Source: Gautieria morchelliformis (lineage: Eukaryota > Basidiomycota > Agaricomycetes > Gomphales > Gomphaceae). Taken from it: a DNA stretch of 64,000 nt. The stretch spans positions 234,162-298,161 of the forward strand of contig WHVA01000080.1 of the NCBI GenBank assembly GCA_015179125.1. The letters run 5' to 3'. Of this stretch, positions 48,990 to 60,300 are shown one piece after another. The notes beneath the pieces are model-generated. The model was given only the letters and a program-made list of their open reading frames with translations, was not told the origin of the DNA and did not search any database. The position numbers and the translations under genes are program-made. Each line of letters begins with the position of its first letter. Position 1 is the first letter of the stretch.

Positions 48990-50515
48990 TCATGTGGAAT
49001 CTAGTACTGCACTGCTTGCACCCAGGCCGCGTTGTCTAAGAAATTCTAGCTCTTCTATCACATTTGTGAGTGCATTTACTTCCCAATGTCCAAAGATAAA
49101 TCCCGAGTAGAGCATAGTTGTACCTAGCCAGGACACAAATACTGTAAAGAAAAGGAAGATTGGGTTGATCCACGCGCGGGGTAGCCACACTGACGAAACG
49201 ATGACAGCAAGCAGGATACACACGCATGCCACGAAGATGATCAGTTGAAAGTGTGACTGGCTTCGAGAGGTGCGGTAGCGCGCTACGAGGGCTTGAAGTG
49301 TGGTACCCAGCGCCGCACTGGACAAGCACGACTCCGATGATGGTGGGATCATCGAATTCAGTAAGCCGCTCTCGACGTCATGGAATGTATCACCGACTTC
49401 CATCTGAGAGATAGTCAGGGTAGCCTCGACCCCAAAGTGGTCCGACAATGAGAAGTTATATCCAGGTACATTGCCTGTTAACACCACCTTCGACTCAGTC
49501 GCTGTCAGGATACTCTGCGCTCCTTTATTGGACTGTCGCTTGAGAGAATGACGGAAGAAGATATAATCAAGCCGTTTCCCATGCTGCTTACGAGTAGCAA
49601 TAGATAATGGTTTGCCGGCCGAGTAAAAATTGAGCGGTGAATCGGCTGTTACACCATAGTCGCTGAGAGCTTGTTGAGGCGAGAGGACAGAGGCAGGACG
49701 TGGTAACGAATCATGTGACTGCACCCAGGCATCTGTAAGACAGGCATGTTCGCGAAGAATCGTCATTGGTAGACTGGTGGGTACGCTGTTGAAGTCTCCT
49801 AGCTGAACTTCGTGTAAGAATTGGGGATATATGAACGGCGGTATAACTGACTGCGATGACGTATCTTAGCTGAGCTGACCTCCTTATTAATTTAGCAAGC
49901 TCCCAGGCATGAACAAGACGGTGGGCCCGATGCTCTTCCGGCCCCTCTTCGCCACCTCTTGCGTACATCTAACAGTGCTATAAGAGGATGCCTTAACCTG
50001 GAGGCTGAAGAACTTACATGTGTATTGAATACCTCAACTTCTCCGAGGACTGGATGGTAAATAACTATGCTTGCGGCTGACTTTGCGGCGAACCAGTCGC
50101 CTCCGGCAACGTCCAATGGTGCTCCACTCAAGGAGTATGGATGTATGCTGGTTGTCAAGATAGGGAACCGAGAGAAGAGAGCGAGACCAGCACCGACTGC
50201 TCCACTACATTAGACTAAACATAAGATCTAAAAAAACTACTTGGAGTTGAACACACCTGCGAAAGAACTTTGAAAACCGCAGTTTATCGCTCAGCTTGGC
50301 GCGCACATGCTCATAGTCTGCATATACCCATAGTTCTTGCAGACCAATGATGTCGTAGCTGGAAGCGGCTAACTCTTCAGCAATGGCTCGAATGCGCTCC
50401 TTGCGGTTCTTTGCGACATATTTGAGACCCCTTCAATCGTCGTACATCAGATGAACTACAGGAAACAGAAAACTCCTCACCAGCAATTGAAACTCAAAAC
50501 TCGAACGCTAGACAT
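48990..50515 (-). CDS. ISC1: Inositol phosphosphingolipid phospholipase C / neutral sphingomyelinase
   Basis: Hydrolyses inositol phosphosphingolipids to ceramide in ER and mitochondrial membranes. The first exon starts MSSVRVLSFNCW at 50515. Next are KNRKERIRAIAEELAASSYD then IIGLQELWVY, carrying the metal-binding Glu. The phosphate-loop-like GGDWFAAKSA typical of ISC1 follows, then FNTHVSS, LGDFNSVPTSLP and the catalytic SDHFGVE. Two C-terminal transmembrane helices (FQLIIFVACVCILLAVIVSS and FLFFTVFVSWLGTTMLY) match the family. About five exons; the junction before LGDFNS restores the motif in phase. The gene stands convergent to the hydrolase gene. Confidence 0.92.
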
Positions 50516-52879
50516 GAGCGTGGTGTCCAAGACAGAACTCCGGACCCCGGGCTCCGTGCGATTTATCTTACGTTGACCTCTTTCGTTTTGTTAGGCAAAC
50601 GTCCACCCTGCCATATACTCAAATTGCTGTAATGCCCTTAGACTATGATATGTGAAATGGCTGGATGCCTTGAAAACAGCATAGGAGGCGAAATCCTAGA
50701 CGAGGGGCTGAATGCGCGATAATGAGACGCACGATTTCAGCGACAGGGAGGGGCGTGGCATGTTGATGTAACTTGTTGGAAAGAGTCTTGAGGAGCTGAG
50801 GGACAGAGGGAAGTTTGGTACGCTTCTCCTGACAGCATTAACCTGTCCGCCCTCGAATATATCCACTCGTATGGTATAACCCATACATCCATCCAGTATT
50901 CTCCCAGCCTTGGCAAGCAACCACAGTATCTATCGGCTTTGGCATCCGCAGCCTATCTGATGGCCTGATCATACCCTACAGCTGGACTACGCGAGCAGGA
51001 GTTCGGGCGCAAAGCGGGTTATGCACTGGCAGCTCTGAAGCAGCAGCTGGTGGTAACCAAGCTCTTGACTTTGCAGGTGCTTCCTATGATCACACAGTCT
51101 TACATCTGATGTTCCCCAGCTTCTGCGTCTGAAGTTGCCATACCATTCACGTGGCCAGCTCATATAGAACTCCTTCCTCGTGCTAGTGTTGAGGGTTACA
51201 CAGCCCACGCCATGGACATCTCTCATTGGCAGGGCGTGTCACTCCTTTGGAAATGAAAAAAAGCGGCCCACGGTTAAGAAGGGCAGTTTGGCCATTATGC
51301 AACATCTCCCAACGTTGCATCCAAAGCCAGCGAATGGTGGTCGTGGAAGATGATTATCACGTTTGCATGCAGTCGCTGAAATGTTCAGCTTCCCGATTAA
51401 GTGCACCGTTTGCCTGGCAGCTAGTTTACTTCTCACCTCGGTGCACGCTGTGATAACTTCAGGTCGATGGTCGCTGCCTGCCTCAGTTGAACCTGCAAAG
51501 CGCTTTCTGGATAGTTTCGCGACATGAATGACTGACATCCTTGAGCGCTTCAAAGCCCGAAGATCCTGGGTACCAAGTTCCTGTCTATTCCGCCAACTTG
51601 AAATGTTTCCCCGGTGGAAATGCGCTCTGTGGATATATAGTTGGCAAAAATGATATTTACTTTACAGGCTCTTAGCTCGTTAAGGCTGATTATAACACCC
51701 GAACAAGGCGGCCCTACCCCTCGTGGCAGCCTACTATATCGTTCTGCTCTGTACCCTTGCTACAACCGGCGACGGATTCGAAACGGCCTCCTGGGGTGTA
51801 TACCTAGGTATGTGTTCAAATATCCTCTTTACGTCGCTGTTCTCAACTGTCTTCCGCGTCGTTGCATTATTTACGATGTCCGAGTTCATGTTTTGCGGAA
51901 GCGTTGCGCCGTCTTAGCGAGATGAGCCCCTCGAGGGCTTTTGTTTTTGCTGAATCATTGTATCCTCGTGAGGGACCTGCTCCTTTCTTCCGTACGAGGT
52001 GACGCTGGCGCGTGCGCCTGAACCAGTCCTTCAATTGTTTTTCCGTCCTGCAATGGTAATGACAGCACTAATTTCGCAACGTGACTGTAGCGCCGATCAC
52101 TCACCTGTTCTTGAATTCAATTATCAGGAGTTTTATAGTTTCGTCGCCGGGATTCCAGATCGCTGCTTTGACGATATTCTGCAAAACTTTCGTCTGCCAG
52201 TCGCTCAACCGCCCTTTCATATGAAGTGCCGAGGTCGAATTGGGATTTTCTTTGTGTGTCGCGCTGCGCGTGCTTGTGCGAGGACGAAGTTCATATAATT
52301 GCGTGTCACGGGCACCTTCTCTGCGATGTTTTTGACGCGATGTAATGCGTTCCTCCCGGGGGCATGTCACCAATAATCCTGAGCCGACGTTCCATCTCAA
52401 GGGCTGCCGTGATGCGTCGACAACGTTGCCAATGCCCTTCACCTCGTTGGAAGCCATATACGCGGTATGTAGCAGACTGGTTAGAAGACGAGGGCCAAAG
52501 TAGTGGAGACAACCCGTATGGTCCCGTGACACGATTCTGTCCTCTATCACCTTTATATTTCACTTTGTTCGCTTTCTCATTGTGTGGCCACAGAACCACA
52601 TTTCTTTGACCGGTTGCCAAAGCGCCACTATTATGTAATCTTGTCCACTTGCGAAAGTGACGGCGCCTATTCTAGTTTTTTTTAGTAAAGGCACTGTCGT
52701 ATACAAAGCTCTGCAGGACAAAAATAATGGCAGCAGCACGTGCACTGACAGAACAATAATACAATAGATGTCATGGTTGTCATCACTCTGCACCGGAGGT
52801 GGACAAAGAGTTTAAGAGAAGGGAAGTGGGCTTGACTCGTCTAAGTATCGACTCCCCCTCGGCTGCCTAACATAAAAAC
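50516..52879. other. 2.4-kb stretch without a recognisable gene
   Basis: Short ORFs on both strands, none with family resemblance, no clear exon chain. It separates the housekeeping block from the mobile-element zone and may be decayed repeat DNA. Confidence 0.5.
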
Positions 52880-52884
52880 AGCTT

Positions 52885-53312
52885 TTTGGCTTACAAAGCT
52901 AGGCCAGGCCACCAAAACCATTCACAGTAATTGCGCACCCAGCGAACGAAATCGGGAGCGGTTTCTCTAATTGCTTGTTACAATATACAGTACAATATGA
53001 TTATGGAAGGCGCAAAACATAAATTACCAAGCTTCAACCAAATGTTTGACTCTGAATAAACGTAAGTATAAAAGAGAACCACTTCTATCAATGCTGGCTC
53101 ACCGAACGTGCACTGCGTTTGACCTTTGACAATCGCCATTCGTCTGGTTTTTCATACTAACAGAACATACTAGTAGTCAGAACCGTGGGATATTTGACAA
53201 CGTGGATTTGTTACAGAGCGGTTCTATCTTCTCCTGTTTCTTTCTGATCTTATTAGCATCAGTAATCTTAAAGAACTGCGGGGCGACCTCAACAAGCCAC
53301 TTGGGTTCCGTC
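52885..53312 (-). pseudogene. Inverted genomic copy of the PRP22 3' end
   Basis: The minus strand repeats about 43955-44395 of PRP22: the end of exon 6 ([20 protein letters not shown] then KKQEKIEPL), part of the following intron, the exon starting YEKPDEW-like text, the last intron, the terminal exon and ~150 bp of downstream DNA. Introns are included, so it was copied as DNA, not from mRNA. Substitutions (for example VADANK to ITDANK) and small deletions, including loss of the GTAAGC donor, make it nonfunctional. It ends on one side at the 49-bp palindrome. The parent gene itself is intact. Confidence 0.92.
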
Positions 53313-53320
53313 ACTAACTG

Positions 53321-53369
53321 CAAGGTCACGCCACCAGCGCTTTTGAAAAGCGCTGGTGGCGTGACCTTG
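53321..53369. repeat. Perfect 49-bp palindrome
   Basis: Two 24-bp arms, 53321-53344 and 53346-53369, are exact reverse complements around a single central G (arm begins CAAGGTCACGCCACCAGCGC). It directly borders the PRP22 copy. The GCGCTGGTGGCG core resembles subterminal repeats of plant/fungal CACTA-type elements, but this is only a resemblance. Confidence 0.95.
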
Positions 53370-53549
53370 TCACACATGACACGTTGGAAAGCGCAGCGAG
53401 TCAAGCGCTACAACCGGGCTGATTAAGGTAGCTGAAGTAAACCCCTTCCATAAATAGCAGAACTGTCATTCTCATGCGGACACTCCTTTCCTTTCGCCTC
53501 CATCTACCCCCTCTGGTAGGACGCAGGCAGAAGTTTTTCTCTCTCTCTC

Positions 53550-54153
53550 ATGGCTCCTGCATCGTACCCCAGCGGTTCTACGGGACATCCTGAGCCATCC
53601 ACACCGTCTAGGCCGATACCGACGTCACCTTCCACGCCGAGGCCCCTTAACCCCGGCACCCACCTTAACACCACTCCCGGGTCCACGGCCCCTCCACCCG
53701 GGCTCCACGACCACGGCACCGTCTCTCAGGCCTTCCACCAGGAGGCCAACCTCCTCACGCGGTGCCAACCAACGCACCAGAAGGCTGATCCCAAACGAGG
53801 TCATAGACCAAATCAATGGTCTTATCGCGGCCAGGAACACGGTCAGGGCCGGACGCAGGGCCGGCAACGAGCCCAATGTCTCCGAAGACGAAGACATCCT
53901 AACCGGGGCCGACTTCACCGCGATGTACCCACAACCACAGACGCACAGCCCTACACAAGCCGGCCCCACACCGACTATCCCCACTACCGCCGCCCAAGCC
54001 AATAACCCCATCCAACCCAACATCACCAACCAACCGCTTACCATCAACCCAGCGACGACCGCACCAACAGCAGTGGTACCACCGGTCTCAAACAACCCCG
54101 CACCCACGTACGCCTTGAGCGACGCGGACGCAGATGTGAACACCCAGTGTAAA
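53550..54153 (+). pseudogene. Pro/Thr-rich reading frame, frameshifted and cut by mobile elements
   Basis: A TATA-like ATAAATAG near 53451 and a CT-rich leader precede ATG 53550. The first ~30 codons are Pro/Ser/Thr-rich; near 53645 the coding pattern moves to the +1 frame, which continues with RLIPNEVIDQINGLIAARNT, SEDEDILTGADFTAMYPQPQ and a long Pro/Thr/Asn-rich stretch up to 54153. There it meets the hAT-like element, whose first bases supply a stop. One base change in a C-run would explain the shift. The protein resembles a gag-like or structural disordered protein; no family is recognised. Whether it was a host gene or part of another element is unknown. Confidence 0.5.
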
Positions 54154-54966
54154 TAGTGATGGGCACGGCCTGGCTTGGCCTGAAAGCCATGGCTTTGGCC
54201 TGGTTAGCGCTGGCTTTGGCTTGCAAAATCCTGAGCCAGGCCATTGGCACTTGGCCTGGCTCGGCTCCTGCTTGGCCTTGGCTTGTTGGTGGGGGAATGG
54301 ATTGTAGACACAGATATCATTTTTTTGTATGTAGCACAAAAGAGATTAAAATTCTTCCTCATTGTTGATGATGTCGTCGCAATCACTACCTGCCCCGGAA
54401 TCGTCGGAATCATCGATACGATGATGACACATGGCAAGTGGATGGTATAATAATAACAAGACTATACGACGACAAATCAATTCAGTGTTTGCACGGTGTC
54501 AAACCACTGAGGGAGACTTTACATGACAATAGCCACTTATAATTTCATGAGAACAATAAGACTCGCAATAAAGGGGAATAAAAGAATGTCTTGCGACTGC
54601 GCAAGACCTAAAACGGTCAATAATGACCTGCTGACTAATCAGGGGCTTCGGGCGCTGCGGTTTGCAACTCCAACAGATGGCAAGTGGGTAGAGAGTAAGG
54701 TTTAAGACCACTGTAACTACACTACATATCATGAAAAACTGCTTATGTACCTGCCAGTATCAGAGCACAGATGTCCTTTTCGGCGACTGAAGATCCTGGA
54801 TTTAAGCGCCCGCAGGCCCTGGCTTCCTGGCTCGGCTCTGGCCTGTCAAAACCTGAGCCAGGCCCTGGAGCCGGATGTGCCAACGGCTTGGGCCTGGTTT
54901 GGCTCGGCCTATTGGCGGCTCGGCCTGGCTCGACAGATGGCCTGGGCCGAGCCGTGCCCATCACTA
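54154..54966. mobile_element. hAT-like nonautonomous DNA element (813 bp)
   Basis: Ends are perfect 16-bp inverted repeats: TAGTGATGGGCACGGC at 54154-54169 and its reverse complement at 54951-54966. Both ends are flanked by the 8-bp direct repeat AGTGTAAA (54146-54153 and 54967-54974), the target-duplication length of hAT transposons; the TAGNG terminus also fits that superfamily. Both subterminal zones are packed with short GGCCTGGCTTGG-like motifs, while the centre is AT-richer. No transposase is encoded, so it needs a partner. The target was the outer tip of the LTR, so this insertion is younger than the retrotransposon. Confidence 0.85.
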
Positions 54967-54968
54967 AG

Positions 54969-55181
54969 TGTAAAGATGTCGATCTTAGGACCTTGTATCA
55001 CAAGGGCACTGCAGAACTTGACCAATGAGTGGTATTCTGAATGCTACGTAGTGACAGGTAAGAGTAAGATGTGGAGGGAACCGCTGGCCGGTTCCCACGC
55101 ATAAACTATACAGTGGGTCCCTAAGGGGCCCACTGGGATTATGTAATAACTATTGTACATGTAGATACATAGGTATTTACA
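54969..55181 (-). repeat. 3' LTR (213 bp)
   Basis: Bounded by the 6-bp inverted ends TGTAAA/TTTACA. The first ~158 bp match the visible part of the right LTR with about four substitutions and one single-base indel, mostly C-to-T changes at CpG sites, so the element is not very recent. Confidence 0.9.
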
Positions 55182-55197
55182 CCCTCCCCCTCTATAG
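55182..55197 (-). other. Polypurine tract of the retrotransposon
   Basis: On the element's strand the bases directly before the 3' LTR read CTATAGAGGGGGAGGG, a typical purine-rich plus-strand primer site. Confidence 0.85.
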
Positions 55198-55214
55198 ACA
55201 ACTATAGGGGTCAA

Positions 55215-57328
55215 CTATGACCCATAGAGGTCATCCATAATGGAGTCCTCTAGAGTGGCCGATACGATGACGTCGTCATCGTACGGGGCCGGTGGAGCGC
55301 GTGACTCCTCCGGGGGCACCTCCGCGTCATCGGTGGTGATTGGGTGAGGCTGGTCGGCCTCACCACTAGCGGCGGTATCCGCTTGGGTGATGAGGCCAGC
55401 GTCCTCGCGGAGCATGGCCTCAACGGCCGGGTCCTCAGTCTGAGGAGGGGGCTGGAAGTGCGCCAGCTCTTGGTCGAGCTGAGCATGAGTGAGGGGTCGC
55501 GGCACCGCGGCCCTCACATGGCTGGTCTCGAGGACCTTTTGTTGGCCCTCGCGGGCGGCAGCACTGAATGCCACGCCGGTGATGCTGCATTGAACATAGT
55601 GTTCAATGCGTGCCACTCGCTCGCGAGTGACCCCCACGTAGTGGGCCAACCATCTCGTGATCTCGGTGAGGGGGATGTCGGGGCCGGCTCGGCCCCCCAC
55701 GGGGAATGGGCCCATGATGGAGAGCCGCAGGGTGGTGCTCTGAGGCGTCAGCACTTCTCTGGCGTCGACGAGGCTTGACCATTGGTCTGTCGAGCCGAAT
55801 AGGTCAAGTAGCCTCGCCCTGAGAGGTGATGCGACCCCTTTGACCTGGGGCGCAAGGGCCTTCAACCACATCCAGACGTCCATGTCGTCTAGGTTGAAGG
55901 TGCCATCAGCGTTGTCATGGATGGCTGATGGGATTCCTTCAGGGTTGTGTATCCAACCCTTTAGGATGGCCACGATATCGTGCGGGGTACCACCCGCTAT
56001 CACGAGACAATCCCTTTTGGGATTGTGAGCGCATTGTTCGCGCTCGATGCATTTAAATACGCCGATCATCTCGCGCGTATGCGCGAGCTGTGGTGTTTCT
56101 TTTGCCCACGCTAGGAGTTCGACGAAGCGTGGGTTGTCGAGCGGGCAGACGTCGTACCATTGAGTACGACACTGTTGGGCCTTCCCTACCAGCCGTGGTA
56201 GGAGGCCCGTCTCGGAGATCGGTGGGTCTCCGAGTGGGATGAGTGTCCCCTCCCCCGGGTAGGGAGGGTGAACTGTCCCCGCTGGTGGAGGCAGGGCCAT
56301 GCCAGGCCCGATGTACTGGGCCTCGACCTGTGCTATCTGCCGTTGAAGGGCGGGGTCGTTGATAGTGTGCGACAATGACGCCGCTAGGTAAGCGCTAATC
56401 ACGCTTTCCCTCGCAATGGCTAGCCCATTGATGGTGTTGGGGGTGCCGCACAATTTCTTGTGCTTTTACTTTGGCTGCTCTGCCAGCCGCTGTGCCCTTT
56501 CCGGGTTGTATGTCTTCCAGACGGACGAGTCTGACTCCCATCCTTCTGGGACGCCGTACGCAGAGTAGGAAGGCGCACTGTGCCCTTCCGTCGTTGTCGT
56601 TGTCGGGGTCGGCGCCAACAATCGGGACGCTAGCCCCGATGTTGCGCTCGCCGGCAAAGGCGCCGTTGCGCGAGGTGATGATGGCCTGGCCACTGGGTCC
56701 GTGGCCGGGTCATGTCGTGGCCTTTTTGAGGCAGCGTGGACCAGGGTAACCTGGAGCTGGGCTGCACTCAGCTGCTGCTCCAGTTCCTTGACCTTGGCAT
56801 GCTTGGTTTCAAGCACGTCGTCACGGTCTTTGACTGCGCGTTCCAACTCCTTGACCTCTTTTTTGAGGTCGTGGATGTCCCGAGGAGCTCTTCTCGCGCG
56901 TCACGCATGATGCCCCTTGGGAGCCATCGCCAGGCTGCATCGACAGCGTCACCGATGTCTTTGTCCTGCAATTTGACCTTGCGGGTGCCTGTCGCGGCCC
57001 TTAAGTGCGTGGCGTAGTCCGCGCACATTGCGCAATCGTCCGGGTGGACGATGGCGAGGGCATCCTCCCATCCCACGATCATCCAGTGCTCCTGGTCTAC
57101 TGGAGCACGGAGAATATCTGCGGCCCCCTGTCTCGGGGCTGTTGCTCGCGTTGTGGACGTTGATCCATCAACGTCCATCCCCTCTTTGGGGGGCATCATC
57201 TTTGTGGGGATGATGGTGGTAGGCTTCCAAGAAGCGATGCGCCCTCGGAAAGGTCCGAGGTGAAAGTTTAACCGCGCCGTGGCCGGCGCGTCACGTGGTC
57301 TGCATGTGACAGACGCGTCTAGCGGCAT
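55215..57328 (-). pseudogene. Accessory ORF between pol and 3' LTR
   Basis: An extra reading frame of about 690 codons sits in the position where env lies in other elements, broken only by one frameshift near 56880-56900 and one TAA at 56468-56466. Its start at 57328 overlaps the pol stop (57321-57319) by 10 nt. Visible parts: an N-terminal region with DQEHWMIVGWEDALAIVHPD, a Cys pair CAMC, a coiled coil (ERAVKDRDDVLETKHAKVKE), a Pro/Thr-rich linker, and a 412-residue C-terminal part that is fully open with a predicted helical domain and an acidic tail ending EDSIMDDLYGS. No signal peptide or membrane helix, so it is not env-like. Function unknown. Confidence 0.75.
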
Positions 57329-60300
57329 CTGGGGAGGTCACGTGGCTTGCTCACCCCCTGAAGCTCTAGATAGCTATCTAGGGCTTCAAGGTCCTTGCAG
57401 GATGACATGGGTTCCCATGTCATGTCGCCTAGGGTCCAACGGACCTGGAACTCCAGGTCTGTCGAGTTTATCCATCGATGTGCGATAATCTCGTCGACGA
57501 GCCACTCCTCGTCATCATTCGCTCCGAAGTCATAAAATGACTTGGCCTCACGACGAGGGAACAATTCGTCGTTGTTAGCCTCGTATTGCCATACGAGGCT
57601 TGAATGGAAGACCAGCGAAATGCGACGGCTTTTCAGCTCGTCGGGAAGATCAAGGGTCACCGTTGAGGCGTCATTGTGAGCCTCACGGCGCGGTATGGTC
57701 CGATGTACCACGGGACTAGTTTTCTGGCTCTTCCTTTCGGGAGAGTTAGGTTTTGTGTCGAAAGGTAGACGCGGTCGTTGGCCGCGTACCTGTCGCTCGT
57801 CATACGTTTCTTGTTTGCATGAAACGTTTGCGTCACTCAATGCTCTATGATTGCATCGTGTGCCGCCATCAGGTTCCATTTTGTCTGATGTGCGAACTGG
57901 GCTACCCCCTTGAACGGGGTGTCCACGGCTATGGGGAGGTCTATCTGCGGCATATAGCCGTGGTTCAGCTCGAAAGGTGCAAACCCTGTGGTCACGCTGA
58001 CGTTGCTGTTGAGGGCGACCTCAACCATTGGGCATTTCAATGCCCAATCCTTCTGATTGTCTCTGATGACCGCGCGCAATATCTGGCCGATCGAGCGGTT
58101 TGCCCGCTCGGTGGCTCCATCCGTTTGGGATGGAAGGCAGTTGACATGAGTCGCTGTAGTTCACGCCAGAAGATCGATGTGAACTTCGAGTCTCTGTCTG
58201 AGACGATGGAGTGGGAACTCCGTGGAGTTGAACAACCTCCTTCAGAAACAGCCAGGCTACTCCCTTGGCTGACACGCTCGTCGTGGTTGGTACGAGGTGC
58301 ACGAGCGACGTTAGTCGGTCGATGACTACCATCAGGTAGTCACAGTCGTTGGATTTGGGCAGGGGCCCCATGAAGTCGATGCCAATCGACTGCCACGGCC
58401 TATCCAGAATGGGTAGGCTGTGTAGTAGGCCTTTGGGCCGTTGTGGTCCGGTTTTCATCATCTGACACCTTGCGCACGATGTGCAGAACACTTCTATGTC
58501 TGGGCTCATGCCCGGCCACCAATATGATCTTCGAACGTAGTTTGAAGTCTTCAGATGGCCGTAGTGGCCGACTATCTGATGTGCCCATCATGATGATTTG
58601 ATCAGCTTCCTTCCCCCTTGAAGAACAGAGCGGGGGATGGCAATGACGTCTCTTTTGAGCTGGTTCTTAGTCCAGATCAGCCCTGTCCCGGATCTCAATC
58701 TCAGGTGCGCATCTGGGTGCACCATGATCTTTGTGAACATGCCGTCCCTGTGGTATGCGTCTGTAGGACCTTAGACAGGTCTACGCCTTGCTCGACGACC
58801 CGGCGCAGGGGTGCGCCGTCATTTCCTGCGGCGATGACTCTGACATCATCGTCGCATGATGTGGCGAGTTCGGGCTCTGGTGAGCCCTCGTTTAATTCCG
58901 TTGCCTCTGTCTTCTCAGCGAGGCGTTTAGAGTGTCTTGTCGCCGCTGTTCGCAGCTCAATATACCGGTCGGTGGGCAATAACTCACCGTCCGGGTCTAA
59001 ACACGCATCTGCGTTCACGAAGACGTGGTCGGGTGATTGTCATCACTCGTGTCGTTCTCGTAGTAGCGCGACAGGCAGTCCGCTACCTTGTTCTCTACAC
59101 CGTCAACATGAACGGTGTTGAAATTGAACCGGGAGAGAAACTCCCACCATCTGACCTGGTGGTCAGATAGGCTCTTCTGGGTCTCGAAGTACTCGAGCCC
59201 TTTGTGGTCTGTGACGAGGGTGAACCTTCGCCCCAGCAGTTTGTCCTCCCATTTCATGAGAGCCTCGAGCACCGCATCGTCTCGTGCTCGTGAGTCCGGT
59301 AGTGTTGCTGAGCAACGCTGAACTTCTTTGACAAGAAGCCGGCAGGTCGACAGGTTTTCCAGTCAGGACCTTGGCCGTAGACCGCACCGACGCCGGCTTT
59401 TGACCCGTCGGTGATCACCCAGATCGGCTCTGGGCACCTTGCGTCTACTGGACGCAGGATCGGGGCCTTACAGGCCAACGCCTTAATGCTTTGCCAGCAT
59501 TTGTCTAGTAGTGGAGTCCATTCGAATGGACGGTTATTACGCGCACAGCCCGATAGTGGGGTGGTATATGCGCTAACATCTGGCATGTAGTGTGCCAGAT
59601 ACTGTACCAGCCCGAGGAAACGCTGGACGTCGTTGAACGTCCGTGGCCTACGCCACTCGCGGATGCGTTGCATCTTGTCCTCGTCGGCATGTACCCCTCG
59701 GCCATCGATGATATGGCCGAGACACTCCATTCGGATGGAATAGAGGTCCACCTTTTTCTTGCTCAGAAAAAGGTGATTCTTCCTCAGTCTGTCAAAGACG
59801 ATGTAGAGGTGCTCTTCATGCTCTTGTATTGAGAGCGAGAATATGAAGATGTCGTCCATGTATACATGGACGAAGCGACCTATGCAGTCGGGAAAATGGC
59901 TGTCATCAGCCGTTGGAATGTTGATGGGGGTTACAGTCCCCCATCTGTATCACCTGGCTCCTGAAGGTGCCAAGGATCGTGGCAAAGGCAGTCTTTGCTA
60001 CGTGATCCGGATGGATCCGGATCTGCTCGTATGCTTCTGACATATCGAGTTTTGTTCGATACCGACAGCGAGCCATGTCGCTGCGGATGATATCCTGATC
60101 CGGGAAGGGCGTGACGTCCTTCACCGTGTTCTCGTTCTGCTGGCGCAGATCGAAGACGGTTCGCAATGTACCGTTCTTCTTCGGCACACACAGCATGGGC
60201 ACGGCCTGCTGCGCGACTGCCGAATCCACCACTTTGCAGTGGTGTATCGTTCTATCTTAGCCGACAGTTCCTCGGAAGTGTTCGGGGCATTTCGGTAGTC

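Noticed and set aside
51641..51925. Plus-strand ORFs with hydrophobic stretches
   Set aside because: Two overlapping frames of similar length and no conserved features; most likely chance.
52101..52550. 149-codon minus-strand ORF
   Set aside because: Starts and ends without splice sites or recognisable motifs; amino-acid content looks random.
54967..55028. Reading frame through the LTR tip in phase with the Pro/Thr-rich ORF
   Set aside because: It would read as one protein if the hAT-like element were absent, but the TGTAAA/TTTACA ends, the polypurine tract and the second LTR copy show this is the LTR border, so the short open stretch is taken as chance.
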